Below are positions 8,025-18,400 of a stretch of DNA of 42,199 nucleotides, piece after piece. This stretch comes from a virus. The number at the start of each line of letters is the position of its first letter. Positions within the stretch are counted from its first letter, which is position 1. A model generated the notes under the pieces. It was given only the letters and a program-made list of their open reading frames with translations. It ran no database searches and had not been told where the DNA came from. The translations under genes were made by a program, and so were the position numbers. The stretch spans positions 1-42,199 of IMG/VR virus record IMGVR_UViG_3300029319_000123, one strand, 5' to 3'.

Positions 8025-9083
8025 GCCAGTTACTGCACCTTCTCTAGTTTTTCTTGCACCTAGTTCTACTGCTGATTCTGAAGCAGCTTGTGCAGATATT
8101 CTAGATAGTTCTTGTTGTGTTTCAAAATCTTTTGTAACTTCTGCCTGTGCTAGTTGTACTGCTGTATATTCTCCACCTCTCTTAAATCTTCTTGATAACC
8201 TAGAGGCAGTTAATGCTCTAGCTGCAGCAGTTTCAAATAGTTGTGATGTTTGCTCAGGTGTACGTTTTGCAGACATAAACATACTTGCTTGGTCAGCAGT
8301 AAGTTCATCACCTGTTGCTAACACAAATCTAGCACCTATGTTTGCAACTTTAAGTCTTTCTGTAAGTATGTCTGATGTTACTTCTGGGTCTATAGCAATA
8401 GCTAATAATACTTCATCATTAACTGTTACTGGTTCTCCTAGTTCTTGTTCAAAATATAATTGATATTGATTGCCAACTGATTCTCTTAACGTAGCATCAA
8501 GATTAGTTAAACCTTTTCTGACAGCATCTAATCTAGATTTAAATTCACCAGGATTTACATTACCTTCAAGCAATGTAGGAAATAGTGCGTCTATTTTTGT
8601 TGCAGCATATCCACCTAATCCTGCTTCGTTTAAATGAATAATAACAGCTTCTTTATTAGATAAGTATGTTGCTTCATTCATACGTAAAGAACCATCAGCT
8701 CTTTTTATTCCCTGAAACATTTCTGAATATTCTGGTATAGCTCTCATATTAGCTAATGCAAATTCTGCTTTGCCTGTTTCGTTATAACCCTCAATGTATG
8801 CTTGTATTAACTTCTCACCTCTTACAGGGTCTAACTTTGTTAGATATGGAAGTAATACTTTTGCTTGTTCTACAGACATTGATACAGCTTGATTATCTTG
8901 TACTGGAGATTCACCAGGTTTAGTCCTACTATATCCTTGGTCTAATAATCTATCTAACTCTGACTTTTCTTCACCTTCTCTTCTATAAAACTGAGCATTT
9001 TGTACTTCACCATTAGGTCCATATATCTCTACTTGTCTACCACCTCTAGGTGCATTTGGGTCTATAAAAGGTTTGGTTGCCAT
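8010..9083 (-). CDS. Putative virion protein (357 aa), unknown
   Basis: No family is recognised. It starts MATKPFIDPNAPRGGRQVEI, a Pro/Gly-rich N-terminus. The rest is predominantly helical and charged, with alternating Ala-rich stretches (ETAAARALTASRLSRRFKRG, about 285-304) and a glutamate/serine-rich end (RISAQAASESAVELGARKTR). It is the last of four consecutive genes of similar character between portal and scaffold, all coupled by 0-2 base spacing, so an internal head or ejected virion protein is likely. There is no signal peptide or membrane segment. Its 3' end contains the -35 box of the capsid promoter. Confidence 0.6.
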   Translation of the reverse strand: MATKPFIDPNAPRGGRQVEIYGPNGEVQNAQFYRREGEEKSELDRLLDQGYSRTKPGESPVQDNQAVSMSVEQAKVLLPYLTKLDPVRGEKLIQAYIEGYNETGKAEFALANMRAIPEYSEMFQGIKRADGSLRMNEATYLSNKEAVIIHLNEAGLGGYAATKIDALFPTLLEGNVNPGEFKSRLDAVRKGLTNLDATLRESVGNQYQLYFEQELGEPVTVNDEVLLAIAIDPEVTSDILTERLKVANIGARFVLATGDELTADQASMFMSAKRTPEQTSQLFETAAARALTASRLSRRFKRGGEYTAVQLAQAEVTKDFETQQELSRISAQAASESAVELGARKTREGAVTGLTEA

Positions 9084-10429
9084 TATATACTCCTAATTAC
9101 TTGTCCACCTAAAGATTTGTTTAGGCTAGCTGCAACATTAGTTGCATAAAATTCATTGTTTTCATTGTAAGCTTTTGTTCTAAATGATTTGCCAGCTTCT
9201 TGATATGTCATAGAAGGTGCTTCTGCAAACTCTAAGTCCATCATATCTGGAGCTTCTCCAAAAATATTTTGATACAAACCAACATATGGTTGTATTATAG
9301 TAGCAAAATTTAAACCTTTACCACCATACTTTTCTCCATAGATAGGATGATTATCAAATATATTTTGTAAGTATGAATCTCCTGCATCTTCTCCTTCAGT
9401 TGAATATATTCTTGCAACTTTAAGTTGTTCATCTGCTGATAAATTATTATATCCAAATGCTCCTAGATATTGTATGCCTCTTCTCTCAGCTTTATTTTCA
9501 TTTATAAAATCTGATATATCAATACCTAGTGTGTCATTACCTAGTCTATCTGCAGCAGATGTAAATCTTTCGTAATAAGGACTGTTAGAATCAATGTCAT
9601 ATCCTTCAATCCCTACAACAAAGCCTACAAAGTTTTTAGACTCTGCTTGTCCAACTATACCCTGAGTGTGAACTTCTGTTAAAGCAGACCAACCTTCAGG
9701 GTTTTCTAGTTTCCACTCTTTAGGATTTATACCTAATGCTATAAAGGTTTGTTCTAACTGACTCTCCCTTGTAGCTCTTAGATTAGTTAATCTTGCATTT
9801 GGTTTACCTGTAATAGAGTAACCTGTCTTACCCATTGCATTTAAAAATTGTATTGTTTCGAAGTTATAAGGTGCTTGTATTGCTAATAGTCTTGGGTCAT
9901 CCTCTGCTATTTCTGCACCATTTACAATCATATCCATAAGTAATTCCATACCTGGATAATCTATAGTTCCGTCTTCTTTTTGTACTCCTTCAAAAAACCA
10001 AGGAGCTACATCTTGATATGTTTCTATTCTTGCTGCAAAAGTTTCTGCAGGATTCCAATCATTTAAAGAATTATATGCAGTAGATATATCTTTTAATTTT
10101 AGAAGTTCATTACCAATTAATGTTCCTGGAGCTGTAGTTGTAACTGAAGGTCCTACTCTTGGTTGGTCATCTACAGTATTAGAAAAACCATTTGGATTAT
10201 ATATAGAGCCACCATTATATGCAATCCAAGAAGTTCCTGCTGATTGCCCTAATATTGAAGACACATCCCATAACCAATAATAATGATTACCATCATAATA
10301 TACTTGTTCAGGTGTAGGTTTTAAATAATGTCCTTTATAACTTGAACCTGATGCTGCAGCAGAAGAACTTTGACTTTTAAGTTCTTCTACAGTCTGACCA
10401 GTATCTATAGTTAATTCATCTTGTTCCAT
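9083..10429 (-). CDS. Putative virion protein (448 aa), unknown
   Basis: Not recognised. The N-terminal 30 residues are Ser/Ala-rich and disordered (SQSSSAAASGSSYKG). Residues about 35-65 are aromatic (YYDGNHYYWLWDVSSIL). The rest is mixed helix with many Asn/Tyr/Glu residues, for example FDNHPIYGEKYGGKGLNF near 360. The C-terminus ends SLNKSLGGQVIRSI. Start and stop overlap both neighbours (TAATG), so it is made with the transglycosylase upstream and the 357-aa protein downstream. An internal or cell-entry virion protein is the best guess from context. Confidence 0.6.
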   Translation of the reverse strand: MEQDELTIDTGQTVEELKSQSSSAAASGSSYKGHYLKPTPEQVYYDGNHYYWLWDVSSILGQSAGTSWIAYNGGSIYNPNGFSNTVDDQPRVGPSVTTTAPGTLIGNELLKLKDISTAYNSLNDWNPAETFAARIETYQDVAPWFFEGVQKEDGTIDYPGMELLMDMIVNGAEIAEDDPRLLAIQAPYNFETIQFLNAMGKTGYSITGKPNARLTNLRATRESQLEQTFIALGINPKEWKLENPEGWSALTEVHTQGIVGQAESKNFVGFVVGIEGYDIDSNSPYYERFTSAADRLGNDTLGIDISDFINENKAERRGIQYLGAFGYNNLSADEQLKVARIYSTEGEDAGDSYLQNIFDNHPIYGEKYGGKGLNFATIIQPYVGLYQNIFGEAPDMMDLEFAEAPSMTYQEAGKSFRTKAYNENNEFYATNVAASLNKSLGGQVIRSI

Positions 10430-11073
10430 TATTTTTCTATTCCTAACTCTTGTCTACCTTCTCTAGTTTTTAAATTTGGTATATAGTATCTATGAAGTAC
10501 TTGAGATTGTCCACTATCTGGGTCAGATAATTCTTTCATGTCATCTTTTAATTCTTGTTTGAAATTCATATTGTGAACTTGTAAATACGCTTCAAAGTAT
10601 GAGTTCATAGCATCTTGTATATCTTCAGCACTTCTACCTTCTATTTTTTGTCCTTGAAGAAATGGTTTTACTCTTGCTCTATACTCTGTCCATTTCACTA
10701 ATGGGTCACCGCCTGTATCAAAACTTTGTGGGTTGTTTCTAAGTCTTTCTAAATAGTGAGCTGTAAATTGTGCAGAAAACTTTTCATTATTATTTAACTT
10801 ATCTTTAAGTTCATCTTTTGTATATTCTTTATTAACTTTTTCAAAAAATGTTGTTATTGTATCATCTGGTTTATCTGTTTCATCATCATAAAACTCTTCT
10901 ACATTAACTTGGAATACTCCATAGTCTTTTGTTTGATTTGGATTAGTGCCTGTTACACCTGTCTGCATTCCTGATTCAAATGACGCAGTCATTATCAATG
11001 CAGGTATCAATGCATCTTCTACTCCTAAGTTTTTTAAGTACTCAACTAACTCTTTTACTTTAACTTTTGCCAT
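10429..11073 (-). CDS. Virion-associated lysozyme-like lytic transglycosylase (214 aa)
   Basis: A predicted peptidoglycan-cleaving protein carried in the particle. Residues 22-57 match the SLT/lysozyme core: helix LIPALIMTASFESG with catalytic Glu at E33, then GTNPNQTKDYGVFQVN, the family's 'D-G-x-F-Q-I/V-N' turn. The rest is charged helix. There is no signal peptide, so it is unlikely to be the free endolysin. It lies among internal virion genes next to the giant protein, like the transglycosylase portion of podovirus ejection proteins, and would open a hole in the wall during DNA entry. Start ATG is 2 bases after the upstream stop. The class of cleavage is inferred. Confidence 0.75.
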   Translation of the reverse strand: MAKVKVKELVEYLKNLGVEDALIPALIMTASFESGMQTGVTGTNPNQTKDYGVFQVNVEEFYDDETDKPDDTITTFFEKVNKEYTKDELKDKLNNNEKFSAQFTAHYLERLRNNPQSFDTGGDPLVKWTEYRARVKPFLQGQKIEGRSAEDIQDAMNSYFEAYLQVHNMNFKQELKDDMKELSDPDSGQSQVLHRYYIPNLKTREGRQELGIEK

Positions 11074-11075
11074 AC

Positions 11076-12446
11076 TTACCTATTCGCTCCAAATGCATTT
11101 ATTATTCTTCCTAAACCTTGTCTATATGCATTATCTTCCTGTTGTGTTCCTACTAAATCAGCAAATTGAGTTTGTAAATAATTATCCACTCCATATCCTA
11201 ATGCTTGTGTTATTTGTTCTCCAGAAGGAGGTTGTTCAATAAAATAATCTTTAGCAGGCAAACCTTCTTTTTCTCGTCTTAACGCATCAGTTTCTGCTTG
11301 TCTAAGTTGATTCTGATATTGTAGTTCTGCTTCACTTTGTATCTTTGTAAGTCTTGCTATTTCACCTCTAGCAAATGCTTCAGCAGCTTGTAAGTCTAAT
11401 TGATTTAAAGGTACACCTAAATAATTTTTACCTTGTGTAGATATTTGTTGTAATAAAAACTCTGATGAAGGCAAAGGTATAACTGATGCTCTAGAGTAAG
11501 CAGATATTGTATCTGTAAATTCTATATCATCTAATCCATCTAAAAAGAAATCTCTAACAAATCCTAGAAATGCATTGTTGTTTCCTTGTGTAGCTGATGC
11601 TATATCAAATAAATCTTGTTTACTTATTCCAAACTCACCTTTTGGATTCATATACGTAAAAGCTGCTTCAACTGCTTCTTTTGTAGCGTCATCATATTGA
11701 CCTGCATTATATGTACCTGGACCTAAGAATCCAGCATTCACTAATGCTATTTGATAATCTATGACTCTTTCAGGTGGTACATTTTCTAAAAATGTATCTG
11801 CTATTCCATAATTATATAGTGGTCGCATATCTGGGTCACCGCCTACAGAAGCTCTGTAACTTTCTAAGAATGGGTCATCACCTAATCCATAGTAAGTTAA
11901 ACCATCTGCAAGTTGTCCTCTTTGATATATAGATAATCCACCTAAATCTATATCTGCTTCTATTTCAGCTATTTTATCTAAGTAACTGTCAAGTTTTCCG
12001 TCTTTCTTATATTGTGCATATGCTTCATCTTGTAATTCTTGTGATGTCTTTTCTTCTGATTTAGTTGTATCAACTCTTCTAGAAAATACTGAAGGTCTAG
12101 ATACTCTGTCTGCAACAGCAACTTCTGCAGCTTTAGCTTCATTTTCTGCATCTATTTCATCAGGTGTAGGTCCTGTAGGTTTAGGTCTTCCTTGTATACC
12201 TTCTACAAATGCTAATACTTCTTGATTAGGTTCTCTTGAGTTAGAAAAAAACTCTGGGTCAAAAAGAGCTTGTGCTTTCATTTCTTCGCCTTTTCCAAGA
12301 AGTTCTATTGCTTTTAAAATTATATCAACAGGTGCTTTAAAAAGAAAAGCAACAAACTCTGCAGAGTCTTCTATATCTGTAATTATTCCGTTCTTTATAC
12401 CATTACCAATGGTATTAAGTAATTGTCCTAATCTATATCCATCCAT
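11076..12446 (-). CDS. Putative internal virion protein (456 aa)
   Basis: Not recognised. The N-terminal 45 residues form an amphipathic helical region (FVAFLFKAPVDIILKAIELL, about 29-48). A charged, Ala/Glu-rich linker follows (DAENEAKAAEVAVADRV). Residues about 220-270 (VNAGFLGPGTYNAGQYDDAT) resemble the turn-rich repeat of peptidoglycan-binding 1 domains (AGFLGxG.YNGxxDxxT). If so, it would anchor the particle's entry machinery to the wall next to the transglycosylase encoded just downstream. The C-terminal third is coiled-coil like (IQSEAELQYQNQLRQAETDA). It starts one base after the giant gene's stop with no Shine-Dalgarno, suggesting coupling. Confidence 0.6.
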   Translation of the reverse strand: MDGYRLGQLLNTIGNGIKNGIITDIEDSAEFVAFLFKAPVDIILKAIELLGKGEEMKAQALFDPEFFSNSREPNQEVLAFVEGIQGRPKPTGPTPDEIDAENEAKAAEVAVADRVSRPSVFSRRVDTTKSEEKTSQELQDEAYAQYKKDGKLDSYLDKIAEIEADIDLGGLSIYQRGQLADGLTYYGLGDDPFLESYRASVGGDPDMRPLYNYGIADTFLENVPPERVIDYQIALVNAGFLGPGTYNAGQYDDATKEAVEAAFTYMNPKGEFGISKQDLFDIASATQGNNNAFLGFVRDFFLDGLDDIEFTDTISAYSRASVIPLPSSEFLLQQISTQGKNYLGVPLNQLDLQAAEAFARGEIARLTKIQSEAELQYQNQLRQAETDALRREKEGLPAKDYFIEQPPSGEQITQALGYGVDNYLQTQFADLVGTQQEDNAYRQGLGRIINAFGANR

Positions 12447-12447
12447 A

Positions 12448-15400
12448 CTATCTATCTATCTGAATCTCCGTAAAGTCTTCTTCTATTTCGTATCTTAATA
12501 CTCCATCATACACATAATAAAAGTCAGGGTACTGACTAAACAACTGCTGTGCAAAAGCTCTTAATGATTCTCTAAGTGGCAAGTAATCAGCCTTTTGAAG
12601 ACTTGCATTAGGACCATCTATAGCTTGTATTTGCAAAAGCATTTGGTTTCTTCTATCTAAATACAAAGACAAACCCTGCATGGAAGGTAAGTCTTTAACC
12701 TTTACCTTATCTCCATTAGGTAATTCTACCAAACTTTCTCCTTCAATTTGTAATAATTGAGTTAATTGTTCTGTTTTTGCCTGTGCGTCTATAGATGAAG
12801 CAACGGTAGAAGTTTGTCCATAACCAGGATAAAGTTCTCTTAAACCGTTTCTAATCTGCGTTAAGGCATCATATTTTGCTTCTGCTGACATGTTAGTGTA
12901 GTATCCGCTTTCAAATAGTAATCTTCTTTGATACTCGTAAGCTAATCTACCTTGACCTTGTCTAATAGCAGTAATGTATTCTTCCTCTGTTAAATCTACT
13001 CTATCTCTATTAGCGAATGCATCTGACCATGCTTGGAAGTTAAACTCATCTAATGGATTATCAGGATATAAATAGTATGCAACATCTTTATATCTATCCA
13101 TAATATCTTTATTTGCTTCTGCAAACTTAACACCTTCGTCTGTATAAGAACGTTTCTTTACTTCTCTTGATTTAGATGTAAGTATTGCAGTAGGGTCTAG
13201 TCCAAATTGATTAACAAACTCTTGTGTTGCTAATACTTGGTCACCATCATATTTAGCTAATATTCTGTAATATGCATCAGCAACTAATGATATTCCAAAC
13301 AAATGATGTTTAGGGTCTGAGTCTTTATATTTAGCAGGGTCAATATGTAAAGCTCCACCTGGTGCTACTTCTACTTCATATCTCAATACAGAACCTGTAG
13401 GAGCAGCAAATTGTACTAAACCTCTAATAGCTGTAAGAACAGTAGCAGTGCTTTTAGCTTTCTCTAACATATCTGATTGTTTCTGAGGAGTACTATCATC
13501 ATACAATCCTGTAGTTACAAACATCTTTATAACATCTTTGTATGTGTTGTGATAGGTTCTAGCAAACTCTGGATTATCACTACCTATAGATAAAAACTTT
13601 TTTGCCCATGATGGTATTAATGCTTGTACATACTCTAAAGGATTTAATGGGTTGCCTGTTTCTCTACCATATGGAAAAAATACTTTGTCTATCATATCAC
13701 TACTTGGAAATGCTTTAGATGCAGGATATGCAACAAGAGGTCCAAGACCAGGAGCAGGGTTACCTGCAATCATGTTAAGTGATGATACATAACCTTTCAA
13801 TCTTATTTTAGCGTCTGGTGCATTGTCCATGACTTCTCCTGTTACAGGGTTTGTATATTGTCTACCATCTCTGTTACCTTCAAACATCCAATTAGATAAT
13901 GCTTCTCCTCCAGGAAAGAAAAACATTTCTTCTCCTGTCATATCATCAACATGAAAAAATCCTTCATCTTCATCTTCTAATCTAATTTTTCTAGCACCTT
14001 CTACACCACGTGATATCTTACGTGTTGCTAAAAGTTTTTTCTTATTTAATAATCTTGACCATGTACCTATAATCTCTAGATAAACTTCTGCGAAAGGAAA
14101 CGCAAGTCTTAACATATCTGATACAACATGACGTTTGTTTAGGTCATAAAGTAATCCTTTTGTTTCTGTAAGTGCGTATGCTTTAGCAGCATCATCAAGT
14201 TCATCTATGTTATCTATTGTAAGTAACCTGCCTTCATCAGCAGATACCTTTCCTGTTTTAGCAATTTTATCTGCATATTTTTTCCCAAGGTTTGCTTTCT
14301 TACCTTGTCTTAATAATTGTTTTCTTAAAGTATCGTCAAAGTATGCAGCATTCTCCTCTATAAATCTCCAGTAGAATTGTCTAAATGCAGGTGACCTAGA
14401 TAATCTATTTGTTGGAGCTGACATAACTATTGTAAATAATCTTTCTATAGCAGCATCATAGGAATTAATTCTTTCTCCATCTAAATCAAAAGCAGATTTT
14501 TTCATAACATGATATTGTTCATATGGGTCTTTGTTCTTTAACCATGCTGCGTAATGGTTATGGTCTGCAATAGTCATATCTCTACCAAATGTCACTTGTT
14601 GACCGTTAAGATTTAAATACACAGGTTTTTTAGATTGTCCTGCTTTTACTTGTTGTAGTAATTTACCTTTAGCTATATGTTCTAGTATTTCACTATCACC
14701 TAAATCCTTTAATTCAAACTCAATTCTAGAGTTAGGACTTCTTCTTGTTCTGTATTCTCCTGCAACATCTTCGAAATTAATTCTTGTTCCATCAGGTAAT
14801 ACTTCTGTCGCTTTATAAGAACCACCAGCTTTGTAGTGAACTCTAGCTAGTACAGAATCAATGTATGCATCTGCTAATTCTCTACTGTTTTGCATTTTAA
14901 ACTTTTGATATTTACCAACATCATCTGAACCATATGACAATGCTGTTCTCCAATCAGATAAATCTCCATCCCAGAATCTTTGTTTAATGTCATCTACACC
15001 AGCTCTAAATCCTTTATCATTTAATCCACCTTTTATCATTGCAAGTTCTGCTGCAATAGGGTCATCAGCTAACTGCATAATTTCTGATGTTGCAGATGTG
15101 TAATATCTTTCTTCACCTTTTTTAACTCTCTTAAATGAAAATGTTCTTTTAAGTTTGTCAGAATCTAAGATACCTCCATGTGATTTTGACATGGCTGCTT
15201 GATGTTCTAATGAATCTGCAAGTAACTGTTTATCTCTTATATCGATTGCACCCTTAGCTCTTTTAATTACTTCATCTACATCTAGTTCACCTTTACCAAT
15301 TCTATCTAATACTTTCTTTCTTGGTTTACCAGCAATCCAAGCAAATGCTGATAGTGGATGTGTAAATACATTATCTAAATCTGCAGCCCACATACGTATT

Positions 15401-18400
15401 TGTTCTTCACCAACAACACGTGCTGTCCAGGCACCTCTAAGAAGTATGAAAGGTTTCCATGCTTTATTCATGTAATAATCACCTAATAATCCAACCCAAC
15501 CTTGTGATAGTTCTTTTACAGATTGTTCATCTTTACTTAATCTAAAACTTCTTCTAGCAGACTTAGTCATAAGTCTTGCTGTTTCAATAGCAGTTCTGTC
15601 ATCTTTCATCTGTAATTCATAAAGATTTTTTACAGGTTTAGATAACATCTTTTCAAATTCATTTACTTGTATTTCAGATTTATTTTGTAACTTAACTGTA
15701 GATTTAGCTTGTATCAACTGACCTCTACCTGCAAGCCTCATCCAAAACTCTCTAGCAGGACTAAACACTCTTAAAAATAATCTTGCATCAGGAAGTGGTA
15801 TATTACCACTAGCTAGATACTCTGATATAAGATGTGCTGTAGGTCTGCCTGTAACACTAGCAACCTCATTAAAATTTGCTTCTTTCATTAATACATTGAT
15901 AACATCATCCATAGTTTCTGCATCTACACCCTTATCTTCAAAGAACTGCAGTATTTGATTAGGCGATATCTTTTCGTCAGCTAATACTTTAAATCCATTT
16001 TTATCTTTGTATCCTGGTTTAGATTTTATAAACAATGACCTGAGTAATACTTTTAATCCTTCTTTGTCTGTATAAGTTCTTGGACCAGCAACATTTACAT
16101 TTTTGTATTTTCTTAATAATTTTTGTGCTTCTTGTATAAGTTCTTCAGTTACTGTTTCTGCTGTATCAATAACAATTACAGGTTTATTACCTTTTTGTAT
16201 TCCGTTTTTAATTTTAGCTTTAGAGTTCCAATTACCATTAAGTGCGTAATTGTATGTACCTCTAGTGCCTTTACCTGCAGGATTAGTAGCAGAGTTATAA
16301 ACAATAACTGTAATATCTGAATCATCTACATTTCTAATACTTCTTCTTGCAAAGTATTTACCCTGTGGCATTACATCTCCATAATCAGGTCTTTCTAATT
16401 CATCAACTTCTTTTTGTAATTTTCTAACTTTCTTTACTAAAGAGTCATCATCTAAATCTGCTTTTCTAGTTTCTATATCACTATTAATTTTGCTAATTTT
16501 ACTTTGTATTTGATTAGCCTCTTTACCCATTTCTTTTAATTCTTTTTGATATCCAATCATATCAAAATCTTCATAATCTAATTCCTGTATTCTTTTAGCA
16601 GGATTGTTTGGGTCTATCTTTGCTTCTTGTAAATTTCTTACAAATCTTAATATTCTAGATTCTGCTTCTAATTGTGCTATATCTCTAAGTACATCTCTAT
16701 CTTTACTAGGAACTTGTACTGATGTTTCTTTAATTCTTTTACCTGCTTGTGTAACACCTCTAGTTAATTTACCTGCAAGTTTTACATTTAAAGCTTCTAA
16801 TGCATCTCTTGCAACTATACCTTTTTTAATACCTTCTAGTATTTGTTCCTCTGTTGCAGCAGGAGATAATTTAGAATTTTTTATACCTTTTAACAAACCT
16901 TCACGTGTTCTTGTTTGTCTAACAAGTTGGTCATCTAACTGAGGTAATACTTGCCTAGCTACTTTTCTTGTGCCTTTTCTAGCAAGCTGTGTATTTTCTA
17001 AAGATTGTATAGTTCCTTTAAGTTCATCTATTTCAAACTGTCTAGCATCTTCTACACCAAGTTCTGTAAGTTCAGGTGCTAAATCGTCATACCTACCTGT
17101 CTTAGCTCCTTGAGCTGATACAGTTAATCCTGGTGTTCCTTTGCCGCCTGTTTCTATATTTAAATCTTTAGCAATTCTCAATGCTTCTATATCTACACCT
17201 GTATTACCACCAGATATAATTTTGTTTGGTAATACATCTGCTTCTGCTATATCAGTTGCTATTCTTCCTACGCCTTCTACTTCATCTATAAATAATTCTT
17301 GTAACTGCTGATTATTCTTTACACCTTTAATTTTTAGGTTTACTTCATTTACAACTCTATTTAAAGCACCAATACTATCTTTTAAAGTAAAATCTATTTT
17401 ATTTAAGTCATTACCTAATGCATCTTCTATATCTATCTTTTGACCTGACCATGCTTCTTCTCCGTACTTTGTATAAAAGTATTTACGTGCTTCATCTACT
17501 GATGCAACAAACTTACCAATTTGATTTACTACTTCTTTAGGTAAACCTAGTGCTTCATATTTATCCATTATGTGTCTAAGCACTCCACCTTCTCCTGAAT
17601 ATATATCAAGTACCATATTTAATTTTTGTAATTCAGATGGCAATCCTTCTAATTCTTTTAGTGTGTCATCTTGTATTGCTTCTGCTATTCTATCTAATGC
17701 TTTATTAGCTACATCATCATCTACTTTTGAAAACTTCATCCAATCTTTTAATTCAAAAAATGTATTATTTAAATCTGATGTATTTAAATTAGGTGCTGGA
17801 AACTCATCAAACAATCTATTAAACATACTTGTTTGACCCTTTAACTTCATAGCAGTTTTCATACCAACTGCTTTTTGTGCATCACCATATCTAATGCCTG
17901 CACCAAGTCTTGATAAAGAACCTTTAAATAATAAACTGTTAGCATCAAATCTATCGTTTATACCTGCTAATGGGTCTTTGATAGCTTCTATTAAAGTATC
18001 TTTAACTACTTGTTTGTCATTAGTATCTCTAAGTTTTTTATATAACAATGCATCTGTTTTGCCTTGACCTTTCATAAGAATATCTATTTCATCATATGAT
18101 TTAGCATCAGCAAACATTTGTGCAATGTCATCTCCTACTTTTGTACCAAACCAAGCTTCTGCAGTTGGAGTGTGTACAACTTTTCTTACAGCTTTATCTA
18201 TTAATCCTGCATTTTGTAATTCATAAGTTTTATTAAAAGTTCTACCTACTTTTCCTGCTTTTGCAAAACCTGCACCTACATATGTTGCTGGGTCTGTAAA
18301 TATTGTGTACGCTGCATCAATAATACCTGACATAATATTAAAACCTTTTGTTCCTGGTTCAAATACTTCTACTGCTGTAACACGACCAGGAGATAACTTA

